From an uncultured Collinsella sp. (GTDB taxonomy: Bacteria > Actinomycetota > Coriobacteriia > Coriobacteriales > Coriobacteriaceae), in assembly GCA_959028445.1 (NCBI GenBank), contig CAUFRY010000001.1, forward strand, positions 55,364-119,363: a stretch of DNA of 64,000 bases, in the 5' to 3' direction. Shown piece by piece: positions 22,567 to 31,407 of the stretch; position 1 is the stretch's first letter, and every line of letters starts with the position of its first letter. Position numbers and translations under genes: made by a program. The notes under the pieces were generated by a model. It had not been told where the DNA came from. It did not search any database and worked only from the letters and a program-made list of their open reading frames with translations.

Positions 22567-23793
22567 CTAGGCCTGGGCAGCAGCAGAGCTGGGGCCTTGG
22601 ACCTTTGCCCACGTCTTGAGCGACAGCGTATCGATCTCGATAAAGCCGGCGCTGGCCTTCTCGTCAAACGTGGTGTCGCGGTCGTAGGTAGCCAGGCCGT
22701 AGTCGTAGAGGCTGAAGGGACTCTTGCGGCCGACGACATGGCAGTTGCCCTTAAAGAACTTCAGACGGACAGTGCCGGTCACGAACTTCTGGGTATCGGC
22801 CATAAAGGCGTCGAGCGCGTTCTTGAGCGGGCTGTACCACTGGCCGTTGTACACGGCGGTGGCCCAATCCTGCTCGAGCTTGATCTTGGTCTTGAGCAGG
22901 TCGCCCTCGACGCAGATGTCCTCGAGCGCCTTGTGGGCGGTGATGAGCGTCAGGGCGCCGGGAACCTCATAGCACTCGCGGCTCTTGAGGCCCACCAGAC
23001 GATCCTCGACCAGGTCAAGACGGCCAAAGCCGTTGTCGCCCGAAATCTTGTTGAGGGCGATGACGATCTCGGAGAGCTTCATCTTCTTGCCGTCGACGGC
23101 GACAGGCTTGCCGGCCTCAAACTCGATCTCGGTATAGGTCGGGGTGTCAGGCGTGTCCTCGGGGTTCTTGGTCATAACCCAAGCGTCATCGAGCGGCTCA
23201 TTCCAAGGGTCCTCCAGGTGACCGCACTCGATGGCGCGACCCCACAGGTTGTCGTCGATGGAGTAGGGGTTGTCGTTGGCACCCTCGGGAACCGGCACGT
23301 TGTGGGCGTGGGCATAGGCGACCTCGTCGGGACGGCACTTCAGGTCCCACTCGCGAACCGGGGCGATAACCTTGAGCTCGGGGTCGAGGGCCTTGACGGC
23401 GGCCTCAAAACGGACCTGATCGTTACCTTTGCCAGTGCAGCCGTGGGCGACGTAGGTCGCGCCAAACTCGTGGGCGACCTCAACAAGCTTCTTGGCAAGC
23501 AGCGGGCGAGACAGGGCGGAGAGCAGCGGATACTTATTCTCGTACATGGAGTTTGCGGCGATGGCTTTGGTCAGGAACTCATCGGAGAACTCGTCGCGCA
23601 GGTCGAGCACCTGGCAATCGAGAACGCCCAGGTCGAGCGCCTTCTGCTTCTTGGCATCCAGTCCGGTCTCTTCCTGGCCCACGTTGCCGCAGACGCAAAC
23701 GACATCGAGATTCTTCTCGTCCTGGAGCCACTTGACACATACGGATGTATCAAGACCACCGGAATATGCGAGAACGACTTTTTCCTTGCTCAT
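22567..23793 (-). CDS. argG: Argininosuccinate synthase
   Basis: Joins citrulline and aspartate with ATP to form argininosuccinate. The 408-residue protein has the PP-loop AYSGGLDTS (9-17), CVCGNVGQEE, and ATYVAHGCTGKGNDQVRFE, all diagnostic. The C-terminal multimerisation helix is present. The ATG at 23793 follows AAAGGAAACAGCC. About 205 bases upstream is a 24-codon arginine-rich ORF with competing hairpins in between, so expression is probably tuned by arginine supply. The argG, small gene, argH order forms a transcription unit. Confidence 0.96.
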   Translation of the reverse strand: MSKEKVVLAYSGGLDTSVCVKWLQDEKNLDVVCVCGNVGQEETGLDAKKQKALDLGVLDCQVLDLRDEFSDEFLTKAIAANSMYENKYPLLSALSRPLLAKKLVEVAHEFGATYVAHGCTGKGNDQVRFEAAVKALDPELKVIAPVREWDLKCRPDEVAYAHAHNVPVPEGANDNPYSIDDNLWGRAIECGHLEDPWNEPLDDAWVMTKNPEDTPDTPTYTEIEFEAGKPVAVDGKKMKLSEIVIALNKISGDNGFGRLDLVEDRLVGLKSRECYEVPGALTLITAHKALEDICVEGDLLKTKIKLEQDWATAVYNGQWYSPLKNALDAFMADTQKFVTGTVRLKFFKGNCHVVGRKSPFSLYDYGLATYDRDTTFDEKASAGFIEIDTLSLKTWAKVQGPSSAAAQA

Positions 23794-23885
23794 GGCTGTT
23801 TCCTTTCGCCCTTGGTAGCTAGTTAGAACATCGGTCAGTTGCAAGTCATTTCAAGGTCATATACCGTGCAATATCAGGTTAAATA

Positions 23886-23991
23886 GCAAAAATCAGCACA
23901 TACATGCCCTAGAAACATGCAGCAATGTCGTGCTAAAACCCAACGACCTCAAAATGACTCTGTTGAGGCAATTCGCCCCATGCGGACAGAG
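23886..23991 (-). promoter_or_regulatory. Putative argG transcription attenuator
   Basis: On the minus strand, 3' of the leader ORF, several hairpins compete. CTCTGT/ACAGAG (arms 23986-23991 and 23958-23963) overlaps CCTCAA/TTGAGG (23963-23968 and 23947-23952). GTCGT/ACGAC (23943-23947 and 23927-23931) overlaps AGCAC/GTGCT (23930-23934 and 23895-23899), which is followed by GATTTTT. The last would be the terminator and GTCGT/ACGAC the antiterminator. The individual stems are short, so this is a model. Confidence 0.4.
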
Positions 23992-23998
23992 ACGATTG

Positions 23999-24073
23999 TT
24001 ATCGTCGTCGGGAAATTGCGCGCTGGCGTCGGATGGCATTGTCTGCAGTGGTGATGATCTTTACGAACTGCAT
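23999..24073 (-). CDS. Arginine-rich leader peptide of argG
   Basis: A 24-codon ORF with ATG six bases after AAAGGAG. It starts MQFVKIITTADN and ends IRRQRAISRRR, so six of the last ten residues are arginine (CGA, CGC, CGC, CGA, CGA, CGA), ending in three CGA codons directly before TAA. It lies on the same strand 206 bases before argG. This is the layout of ribosome-mediated attenuation leaders (compare his, trp and ilv leaders), here with the amino acid that the downstream genes make. I know of no named family. Confidence 0.6.
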   Translation of the reverse strand: MQFVKIITTADNAIRRQRAISRRR

Positions 24074-24347
24074 CTGCCTCTCCTTTCACGTATCGCCGGG
24101 CGCAATTCAAATATCGTAAACGGTACCTTTTACTCGGTAAGCGGTTGTTTTTCCGTCTCCGTTTTCGATGGTCGCTATATTACGCTAAAGTGCCCGCAGC
24201 ACAAGCGACAAATTCAAATTTCTGAAAAGTTTTTTCATTACTTTGTGAAGCGTGGTGCAAATACGCACCATTCCTGCGAAAATACGCTCGACTACTAGTT
24301 GATGGTTATAACGTCTGAAACAATCTCGAAACGAAAGGCGCATTTTT

Positions 24348-25175
24348 ATGCAAACTTACGAATCGGACGCCAACATCGGCAACATTAAGATTCTCGCCGT
24401 CGATATGGACAAGACGCTGCTGACCGACGAGCGTGTGCTGCCCCAGGGTCTTGATGAGCGCCTGGACAAGCTCGCCGACGCCGGCATCGTATTCTGCCCC
24501 GCCAGCGGACGTCCCGCCCCCAAGCTCGAGGAGATGTTCGAGGGCATCAAGAACCGCCTCGCCTTTTGTCCCGACAACGGAGCTTGCGTGATCTATCGCG
24601 GCAGCTATATCTATAAAAGCAATATTGACGTGGAGCTGTATCAGCAGGTCTTGAACCGTGCCTCGGAGGATCCTCGCGCTGTCCCCGTCCTGTGCTGCTT
24701 CGACGAGTTCTACGTGCTTGCCCGCGACCATCAATACCACGACGAGATCAGCGTCTACTACAACACAATCAACTACGTAGACAGCTTTGAGGGCATTGAT
24801 TTCGAGTCCAACAAGATTTCGGTCTTCTTCCCCGGCTACGACGCCGAGCCCGCTTTCCGCGAGACCTATAGCCCCGAGTTCTCGGACAAACTCTACGTCA
24901 CCAACGCTGGGCGCGAGTGGATCGACTTTATGAACCTGGGCGTCGACAAGGGCGCCGGCGTCGCTCACCTGTGCGAGCACCTGGGCATCGATATTGCCGA
25001 TGCTGCCGCCGTGGGCGATACCTACAACGACATCCCCATGCTGGAGCGCGTCGGGCATAGCTTTATCGTGGACAATGCCGAGGAGCACATGAACGCGCAC
25101 GCCAAGTGGCGCATTCCGAGCAACAACGACGGGGGCGTACTGACGCTCATCGACGCCATCTTGGCGGCTCGTTAA
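24348..25175 (+). CDS. Cof-type HAD phosphatase
   Basis: A 275-residue HAD-IIB hydrolase. Motif I is ILAVDMDKTLLTDERVLP (DMDKT), motif II is FCPASGRP, and motifs III-IV are the lysine near GVDKGAGVAHLCEHLGI and AAVGDTYNDIPMLERVG. The cap domain spans about 85-190. Such enzymes dephosphorylate sugar phosphates or pyridoxal phosphate; the exact substrate is not visible. The ATG follows GAAAGGCGCATTTTT. A perfect 33-bp cruciform-forming repeat begins 11 bases after the stop. Confidence 0.85.
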   Translation: MQTYESDANIGNIKILAVDMDKTLLTDERVLPQGLDERLDKLADAGIVFCPASGRPAPKLEEMFEGIKNRLAFCPDNGACVIYRGSYIYKSNIDVELYQQVLNRASEDPRAVPVLCCFDEFYVLARDHQYHDEISVYYNTINYVDSFEGIDFESNKISVFFPGYDAEPAFRETYSPEFSDKLYVTNAGREWIDFMNLGVDKGAGVAHLCEHLGIDIADAAAVGDTYNDIPMLERVGHSFIVDNAEEHMNAHAKWRIPSNNDGGVLTLIDAILAAR

Positions 25176-25186
25176 CGTAGCTCATC

Positions 25187-25316
25187 GGACCTGGCCGGGC
25201 GAGGCGGGTAAGTTTTTCGCTCGGTCAGGTCCTGGGCTCGCTCGGAAAGCACATTAAGTGCTTTCCGGCTCGTGCGGAATCTACGAAAAACTTACCCGCC
25301 TCGCCCGGCCAGGTCC
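25187..25316. repeat. Large palindrome with 33-bp perfect arms and internal hairpin
   Basis: Arms at 25187-25219 and 25284-25316 (starting GGACCTGGCCGGGCGAGGCG) are perfectly complementary over 33 bp. The 64-base interior contains GGAAAGCAC-ATTAA-GTGCTTTCC (25244-25266). It would form a long cruciform or RNA hairpin. A separate ordinary terminator follows at 25384, so this is not needed as one. Confidence 0.9.
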
Positions 25317-25383
25317 TGCGGTGACTTGCTTGCCGCCTGGATGGCGTCTTGGCATCTAGATACTTGGCTGATTTTTTTGGAAT

Positions 25384-25425
25384 GAAGGGGGCTCCTTGTT
25401 GGCAAGGAGCCCCCTTCTGGTTTTG
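25384..25425 (+). terminator. Intrinsic terminator between convergent HAD gene and polA
   Basis: GAAGGGGGCTCCTTG and CAAGGAGCCCCCTTC form a perfect 15-bp stem with a TTGG loop, followed by TGGTTTTGG. Confidence 0.8.
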
Positions 25426-25451
25426 GTTACTTTGGAATTGTGGATGCTTCC

Positions 25452-28202
25452 CTATTTAGCGTCGGCCCAGGTTATGCCGGTGCTGGCTTCGGCGATTAGG
25501 GGGACGCGGAGGTCTACTACGTGTTCCATGACGTCGCGGACCATGGTGGTTAGGCGCTCGACTTCGTCGATGGGGCACTCAAAGTCCAGTTCGTCGTGCA
25601 CTTGCAGGATCATGTGGGCGGCAAAGCCTTCTTCTTCCAGGCGACGACTTACGCGGGCCATGGCGATCTTGATGATGTCTGCTGCGGTGCCCTGCATGGG
25701 ATGGTTCATGGCCGTGCGCTCGCCAAAGCCGCGGAGTTGCGGGTTTTTGGCCTTGAGCTCGGGAATATGGCGTCTGCGGCCATACATGGTCTCGGCGTAG
25801 CCCGTCTGCTTGGCGCGCGCCACCACGTTGTCGAGGAACGTACGCACGCCCGGGTAGGCCTCGTAGTAGCGGTCGATCATGTCGCGCGCCTCGGCCATCG
25901 AGATATGCAGCGACTGCGACAGGCCGTAGGCCTGCTGGCCATACACGATGCCAAAGTTCACGGCCTTGGCGCGACTGCGCAGGTCGGGCGTTACCTCGGA
26001 CACCGGCACACCAAACACGCGCGCCGCCGTCTCGGCATGGAAGTCCTCGCCCTCGTTAAAGGCGCGCACCAAGTGCTCGTCACCCGAGAGATGTGCCAGC
26101 AGACGCAGCTCGATCTGCGAGTAGTCCACCGCCAAAAAGACGCTTCCCTCGCCTGCCGAAAACGCCGTCTTGACGGTACGCCCCAGCTCCGAGCGCGTCG
26201 GAATGTTTTGCAGATTAGGGTCGCTCGAAGACAGACGCCCCGTCGCGGTGATGGTCTGGTTGTACGTGGTGTGCACACGACCGTCACCGCGGCGCAGCGG
26301 GCCCAACGTGTCCAGATAGGTTGACTTGATCTTGGACTTCTCGCGCCAGTCTAAGATCAAACGAACAATCTCGTGGTCACGGGCAAGATCACTCAGTACC
26401 TTGGCATTGGTCGAATAGTAACCGCGCTTGGTCTTTTTGAGACCCTTGGTCGGAAGGCCCATCACATCAAAGAGCACATGCGAAAGTTGCATGGGGCTGC
26501 CGATGTTAAAGGTCTCGTCACCGGCAAGGTCGCGAATGCTTCGTTCGACCTCGGTGATCTGGGTCGCCAGACCCTCGGACAGACTGTGCAGGCGGTCGGG
26601 GTCCACGAGCATGCCCGCGCGCTCCATCTTGGCAAGTACCGGAACGAGCGGCATCTCGATGCCATCGAACACGTTGGCGGCGTTCTCACGGGCCATGCAC
26701 TCGCGCAACGGCGCCACGAGCGCCAGCGTCAGAGCCGCAGTACGGGCGGCAGGCGCCGGAGCGTCCTCACCAGCACCCTCTGCACCGCGCGCCGCAGGCA
26801 ACGCCATCTGCAGATAGGTATCAGCCAGATACGCCTCATCAAACTCGGAGCGGTCGGAATCCAGCAGGTAGGCGGCAACCACGGTATCGAAGATACGCGT
26901 GGAATCGGCAGCGAGCGGATCCATGAGCTCGGGCTCAGAGGAATCGATGGGCGAAAGCTCGTGCAACAGCGCCTTCATATCCGGGCTCGTCACGCGGCCT
27001 TCCATAAACAGGCGCGCGAGCACACCAGCGATCACGCCGTGGGCAAAATTGAAGCCCTCGACAGCGGCAGGCGCGCCGCCATCGGCTTCCTCGAGCGCAA
27101 AGAGCCCCTTGGACGTCGCCAGCCACAGCGTACGCGTCAGGCCAAAGAGCGCACCCTCCTCCTTGTCATCGTCCACCACGGCGGCAACCCACTCGCCCGC
27201 CTCGATCGTGCGAGCGATCTCGGCGGCAGCGGCAGCGAGCGCCTCGGCATCGCCGGCGGCAGCGCGCGAAACCGCGGGCATCTCGAACGCGCTGGCGGTG
27301 GCCGCAGCCCCGCCTTCGCCGCCAATCAGCGCCAAGAAACGGTTCTGCATGGCGGTGATACCAAGCGTACCCAGCGCCGCGGAGACCTCGTCGGCAGAAA
27401 ACGCCGGAAAGGACGTCGCCTCAAAGTCGAGCTCAACAGGCGCATCGGTGCGAATGGTCGCAACCTTGCGGCTCAGCAGTGCGTCGTCGATGTGCGCACG
27501 CAGGTTCTCGCCCATCTTGCCCTTGACCTCGTCGGCATGCGCGATGACCTCGTCCAAGCTGCCGTACTGCGCGATGAGCGCGCTCGCCTTTTTGGGGCCG
27601 ATGCCCGGTACGCCGGGAATGTTGTCCGACGTATCGCCCTTCAGGCCGTAAAAATCGGGCACGAGCGCCGGCGTGATGCCGTGATACAGATCGTCCACGC
27701 TCTCGGGCGTCATGATTGCCACGTCGGACAGGCCCTTACGAGTCGAGACCACGTTGACATGCTCGGTCACAAGCTGATACATGTCGCGGTCGCCGGTCAC
27801 CAGCAGCATGTCGCAGCCGGCCTCCTCACCCAGGCGCGCCATGGTTCCCAGGATATCGTCGCCTTCCCAGCCCTCAGACTGCAGAATCGGCACGTTGAGC
27901 GCACCGAGCAGCTCCTTGATCATAGGGAACTGCGCGTGCAGATCGGGGTCCATGGGCGGGCGCTGCGCCTTATACTGCGGCAGCATCTCCATGCGCACGC
28001 GCGGTTTGCCCTTGTCAAACGCCACGACGACGCCGTCGGGGTTAAAGGCATCGATCATCTTAAGAAACATGTTCAGAAAGCCAAAGATCGCGTTGGTGGG
28101 GCGACCGTCCGGCGCGTTCATAGTCGGCGGCACGGCGTGGAAGGCGCGATGCATGAGCGAGTTGCCGTCGATAACGGCAAAGGTGCGGCGCTTGTCAGAC
28201 AT
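25452..28202 (-). CDS. polA: DNA polymerase I
   Basis: Repair and Okazaki-fragment polymerase of 916 residues. The N-terminal 5' nuclease (about 1-290) has FAVIDGNSLMHRAFHA, DIGTMARLGEEAG-like segments and LKGDTSDNIPGVPGIGPKKA. The C-terminal polymerase has FLAVDYSQIELRLLAHLSGD (motif A), RSRAKAVNFGIVYGQ (motif B/O-helix) and LQVHDELDFE (motif C). The middle domain is shortened, and the catalytic D-x-E of the 3'-5' exonuclease is not present where WVAAVVDDDKEEG stands, so proofreading is probably absent, as in many actinobacterial PolA. Start ATG eight bases after GAGG; a longer frame adds non-conserved sequence. Confidence 0.95.
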   Translation of the reverse strand: MSDKRRTFAVIDGNSLMHRAFHAVPPTMNAPDGRPTNAIFGFLNMFLKMIDAFNPDGVVVAFDKGKPRVRMEMLPQYKAQRPPMDPDLHAQFPMIKELLGALNVPILQSEGWEGDDILGTMARLGEEAGCDMLLVTGDRDMYQLVTEHVNVVSTRKGLSDVAIMTPESVDDLYHGITPALVPDFYGLKGDTSDNIPGVPGIGPKKASALIAQYGSLDEVIAHADEVKGKMGENLRAHIDDALLSRKVATIRTDAPVELDFEATSFPAFSADEVSAALGTLGITAMQNRFLALIGGEGGAAATASAFEMPAVSRAAAGDAEALAAAAAEIARTIEAGEWVAAVVDDDKEEGALFGLTRTLWLATSKGLFALEEADGGAPAAVEGFNFAHGVIAGVLARLFMEGRVTSPDMKALLHELSPIDSSEPELMDPLAADSTRIFDTVVAAYLLDSDRSEFDEAYLADTYLQMALPAARGAEGAGEDAPAPAARTAALTLALVAPLRECMARENAANVFDGIEMPLVPVLAKMERAGMLVDPDRLHSLSEGLATQITEVERSIRDLAGDETFNIGSPMQLSHVLFDVMGLPTKGLKKTKRGYYSTNAKVLSDLARDHEIVRLILDWREKSKIKSTYLDTLGPLRRGDGRVHTTYNQTITATGRLSSSDPNLQNIPTRSELGRTVKTAFSAGEGSVFLAVDYSQIELRLLAHLSGDEHLVRAFNEGEDFHAETAARVFGVPVSEVTPDLRSRAKAVNFGIVYGQQAYGLSQSLHISMAEARDMIDRYYEAYPGVRTFLDNVVARAKQTGYAETMYGRRRHIPELKAKNPQLRGFGERTAMNHPMQGTAADIIKIAMARVSRRLEEEGFAAHMILQVHDELDFECPIDEVERLTTMVRDVMEHVVDLRVPLIAEASTGITWADAK

Positions 28203-28368
28203 ATTGAATACCTCGCTTTGGGCTGGGCACGGTTTGCTCACACCAGTTTACACGCTCCCCGCCCCGCGACCACTGCACATCAAGCTCCCCTGCCGCCGCG
28301 AGCCCGCGCGTGATACGATGGCTCACGGTACATCAACCAGCACGATCGATCCGAAAGGAGCCTGCGTC

Positions 28369-29766
28369 ATGGAGCGTCCCTGCGCATGGAAAAAGTACAC
28401 GCCACAGCAAGTCGAAGAGCTCGAGGAGCTTTGCCGCGGCTATAAGCAGTTTTTGAGCGAGAACAAGACCGAGCGCCTGTGCGTCAAGACCGGTATCAAG
28501 ATGGCCGAGGAGGCGGGCTACGTCAACCTGGAGACCGTGATCGCCGAGGGCCGCGAGCTCATGGCAGGCGACAAAGTGTACGCCGCCAACCACGGCAAGG
28601 ACCTTATGCTCGTCAACCTGGGCACCGCCCCGCTCGAGCAGGGCTTTAACATCCTGGGCGCCCACGTGGACTCGCCGCGCCTGGACCTTAAGCAGAATCC
28701 CGCCTTCGAGGCCGGCGACATGGCCTACCTCGACACGCACTACTACGGCGGCGTCAAGAGCTACCACTGGGTAGCCTCCCCGCTCGCACTCGTGGGCGTC
28801 ATCTGCAAAAAGGACGGTACCACCGTCGACATCAATATCGGCGACAAGGCGGACGACCCGGTCTTTACCATCTCCGACCTGCTGATCCACCTCTCGAGCG
28901 AGCAGATGTCCAAGCCTGCCAAGGACGCCGTCGATGCCGAGATCCTCGACGTGATCGTGGGCGGTCGTCCCGTCAAGTTCGATGGGGACGACAAGGACGC
29001 CCCCAAGGAGCCCGTCAAGCAGATGTTCCTGGACATCCTCAAGGAGCAGTACGACGTCGAGGAGGAGGACTTCCTCTCCGCCGAGATCGAGGTCGTGCCC
29101 GCCGGCCCCGCCCGCGACATGGGCCTCGACCGCTCCATGATTTTGGGCTATGGCCACGACGATCGCGTCTGCGCCTACCCCTCCATGCTCGCCCAGATCG
29201 ACGTCGCCAACGTGGAGCGCACGAGCATCACGCTCATCGTCGACAAGGAGGAGATCGGCTCCGTGGGTGCCACCGGTATGACGAGCCGCTTCTTCGAGAA
29301 CACCGTCGCCGAGATCATGACGCTCGCCGGCGAGGATAGCCCGCTGGCCCTGCGCCGCGCACTCGCCCGCAGCCGCATGCTCTCCTCCGACGTGTCCGCC
29401 GGCTTCGACCCGGGCTATGCCGGCAAGTTCGAGACCAAGAACGCGGCCTTTATGGGTCGCGGCCTGTGCTTTAACAAGTACACGGGCAGCCGCGGCAAGG
29501 GTGGCTCCAACGACGCCGACGCCGAGTACGTGGCCCTCGTCCGCGACATCATGGACGAGGCTGGCGTGGACTTCCAGACCTGCGAGCTCGGTCGCGTCAA
29601 CGCGGGCGGTGGCGGCACCATCGCCTACATCATGGCCAAGTACGGCATGAACGTCATCGACTCCGGCGTTGCCGTCCTGTCCATGCACGCCCTGTGGGAG
29701 GTCGCTAACAAGGCCGATATCTACGAGGCCTACCGCGGCTACAAGGCCTTCCTCGAGCGCGCCTAA
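28369..29766 (+). CDS. M18 family aminopeptidase
   Basis: A 465-residue zinc aminopeptidase that removes N-terminal residues from peptides, probably as a dodecamer. The metal ligands lie in ILGAHVDSPRLDLKQ (His), LGYGHDDRVCAYPSM (Asp), VDKEEIGSVGATG (Glu pair) and the C-terminal SGVAVLSMHALWEV (His). The VGGRPVKFDGDD segment marks the dimerisation domain. This is the shorter, bacterial ApeA-like branch. The ATG has AAAGGAG eight bases upstream. Codon use is strongly C/G-ending, suggesting high expression. A family A palindrome starts 14 bases after the stop. Confidence 0.92.
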   Translation: MERPCAWKKYTPQQVEELEELCRGYKQFLSENKTERLCVKTGIKMAEEAGYVNLETVIAEGRELMAGDKVYAANHGKDLMLVNLGTAPLEQGFNILGAHVDSPRLDLKQNPAFEAGDMAYLDTHYYGGVKSYHWVASPLALVGVICKKDGTTVDINIGDKADDPVFTISDLLIHLSSEQMSKPAKDAVDAEILDVIVGGRPVKFDGDDKDAPKEPVKQMFLDILKEQYDVEEEDFLSAEIEVVPAGPARDMGLDRSMILGYGHDDRVCAYPSMLAQIDVANVERTSITLIVDKEEIGSVGATGMTSRFFENTVAEIMTLAGEDSPLALRRALARSRMLSSDVSAGFDPGYAGKFETKNAAFMGRGLCFNKYTGSRGKGGSNDADAEYVALVRDIMDEAGVDFQTCELGRVNAGGGGTIAYIMAKYGMNVIDSGVAVLSMHALWEVANKADIYEAYRGYKAFLERA

Positions 29767-29780
29767 CCAACCCTTGTAAC

Positions 29781-29843
29781 TTGCGGTGAAATACGGATTC
29801 ATCAGGGCTTCCAACGGGGAAAGCGGTCTGTATTTCACCGCAA
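29781..29843. repeat. Palindrome family A, copy 2
   Basis: TTGCGGTGAAATAC (29781-29794) pairs perfectly with GTATTTCACCGCAA (29830-29843). The interior (35 bases) pairs only weakly. CTTTTTT follows, so it can act as terminator of the M18 gene. Confidence 0.8.
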
Positions 29844-29867
29844 CTTTTTTAGCGGAAGGAGGATTCC

Positions 29868-30677
29868 GTGCTACAGGTCGTCATTTCGCCCGCCAAACAG
29901 ATGCGGACAGCTCAAGATGCCTTTGACGTTTTGGGCATACCGCCTTTTGCACATCAGACGGCCCGGCTCCATCAGGCACTGCTAGGCATCGAACGCGAGG
30001 ATGGCGCGGCAGGTCTTCAGGCCCTTTGGAACGTGAGCGACAGGCTGCTTACAACGTGCCTGGATACGCTTCACGAATTTATGCCCGTCCTGAGCGATGC
30101 CGACCTCGCCGATCCCGATCTCGCGCGCCGAATCTCTCCCGCCGTCATGTCCTACCACGGCATCCAATACCAAAGCATGGCGCCCGAGGTCATGGATGCT
30201 GCACAGCTCGACTGGCTGCAAAACCATCTCTGGATCCTCTCCGGATTGTACGGATGCGTGCGGCCTTTCCATGGCGTTGAGCCCTATCGGCTCGAAATGG
30301 GAGCCAAGCTCGCCGTCGACGGCGCTCGCGATCTCTATACGTTTTGGGGCGACAAACTTGCATGCGCCATTGCGCCGACCGGCTCCAACACCACGGTCGT
30401 CAACCTTGCCAGCGCGGAGTACGCCAAGGCCGTTCTACCCCATCTCGCAGGCGACGCCACAACCGTCACTTGTCTCTTTGGCGAAGGTGTCCGCAACGGC
30501 AAGCCCATCCAGCGCTCGACCGCCAGCAAAAAGGCGCGCGGCTCCATGGTGCGCTGGATGGCAGAAAACAAGCTCGAGGACGCCGCCGGTCTTACCGAGT
30601 TCAACATCGGCTATCGCCACGCCCCCGAGATCTCATACCCAGGCACCCTCGTGTTCATCAACGAACAGATGCTCTAG
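29868..30677 (+). CDS. yaaA: Peroxide stress protein YaaA (DUF328)
   Basis: A 269-residue protein of the YaaA family, which binds DNA and limits iron-driven damage under peroxide stress in E. coli. Diagnostic stretches are VVISPAKQM at the N-terminus, YHGIQYQSM, LSGLYGCVRPFHGVEPYRLEMGAKL and FWGDKL, then VNLASAEYAKAV. The start is a GTG seven bases after GGAGGA. It is bracketed by two palindromes of family A (29781 and 30721), both followed by T-rich ends, so it is a single-gene unit. Confidence 0.92.
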   Translation: MLQVVISPAKQMRTAQDAFDVLGIPPFAHQTARLHQALLGIEREDGAAGLQALWNVSDRLLTTCLDTLHEFMPVLSDADLADPDLARRISPAVMSYHGIQYQSMAPEVMDAAQLDWLQNHLWILSGLYGCVRPFHGVEPYRLEMGAKLAVDGARDLYTFWGDKLACAIAPTGSNTTVVNLASAEYAKAVLPHLAGDATTVTCLFGEGVRNGKPIQRSTASKKARGSMVRWMAENKLEDAAGLTEFNIGYRHAPEISYPGTLVFINEQML

Positions 30678-30720
30678 ACCCGCCACCCAAAACTGACCCG
30701 CTCAGCCTTCTCTATATAAC

Positions 30721-30782
30721 TTGCGGTGGAATAGTTCCTATTTGAGCCTTTTATCGCACAATCAGGAACTATTCCACCGCAA
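30721..30782. repeat. Palindrome family A, copy 3
   Basis: TTGCGGTGGAATAGTTCCT (30721-30739) pairs perfectly over 19 bp with 30764-30782, loop 24 bases. Relative to copies 1 and 2, GGTGAAAT became GGTGGAAT on one arm and ATTTCACC became ATTCCACC on the other. CTTTTATG follows. Confidence 0.85.
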
Positions 30783-30813
30783 CTTTTATGAATTGGCTGG
30801 CTAGGCTCGACAC

Positions 30814-31335
30814 CTATTCTGCTAGACCGTCGGCCTTTGCAATCCCGTTTGTCGAACCGTCCTGATAGACAATCTTGACGTGCTCAACCTCGGAAACCGC
30901 AACACCCGTCGGAGGCTCCAGACGCCATTCCGTCAGGGCGATATCCATGGTCGTGGGCACATCTCCTTGATCTTTGAGCTTCACCGTCAGCGTTTTGAGC
31001 GCCGCGTCAAACGTCACGCGTTCGATTTCTTCACCTGGAATGGACCCACCACTCAGCTGCAACTGCACAAACTCATCGCGCGGGTACCAATAATCGCCCG
31101 GAATGGCGAGCGTATTGGCATTACCGCCGGTACTCCTCACCGTCATAATCGGTAGGCCATCATCAGCCTCGAACTCCCATACAGCGCCGCCACGACCACC
31201 AAACGTCCAGACACAACAGGCAATCACCATCACGACAAGGATCGCAAAACCGATTGCGACCAGCCCATGATGGGCACGGCCCTCCTCGGCCGACACGTCC
31301 CACTGTGTCTCTCGATATAGATGCTTGTCTTCCAT
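30814..31335 (-). CDS. Hypothetical protein with one membrane helix and extracytoplasmic domain
   Basis: A 173-residue protein. Residues 1-23 are charged and cytoplasmic (MEDKHLYRETQWDVSAEEG), a single helix HHGLVAIGFAILVVMVIACCVW follows, and the remaining 125 residues are predicted outside the cell, rich in short beta-strand patterns such as EIERVTFDAALKTLTVKLKD. I do not recognise the family. The ATG at 31335 has GGGAGG five bases upstream. It is divergent from thiC, whose promoter and riboswitch begin about 50 bases away. No gene context reveals its role. Confidence 0.7.
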   Translation of the reverse strand: MEDKHLYRETQWDVSAEEGRAHHGLVAIGFAILVVMVIACCVWTFGGRGGAVWEFEADDGLPIMTVRSTGGNANTLAIPGDYWYPRDEFVQLQLSGGSIPGEEIERVTFDAALKTLTVKLKDQGDVPTTMDIALTEWRLEPPTGVAVSEVEHVKIVYQDGSTNGIAKADGLAE

Positions 31336-31385
31336 GTTCGCCTCCCCACAGGCACGCTCGTTGGCCCAATCGTACCCATTCAGGC

Positions 31386-31391
31386 TATACT
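31386..31391 (+). promoter_or_regulatory. -10 box for thiC
   Basis: TATACT lies about 17 bases before the riboswitch starts, so transcription begins close to the aptamer 5' end. The -35 is weak (TTGGCC at 19 bases). Confidence 0.45.
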
Positions 31392-31407
31392 TGAGCCCAT
31401 TACATAA

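Noticed and set aside
23930..24298. 122-codon plus-strand frame upstream of the HAD phosphatase gene
   Set aside because: No ribosome site, codon use unlike the neighbours, and the minus strand holds a better supported leader ORF for argG.
28333..29838. 501-codon frame on the minus strand opposite the M18 aminopeptidase
   Set aside because: Shadow frame caused by strong C/G wobble bias; the plus-strand protein has all metal-binding motifs.
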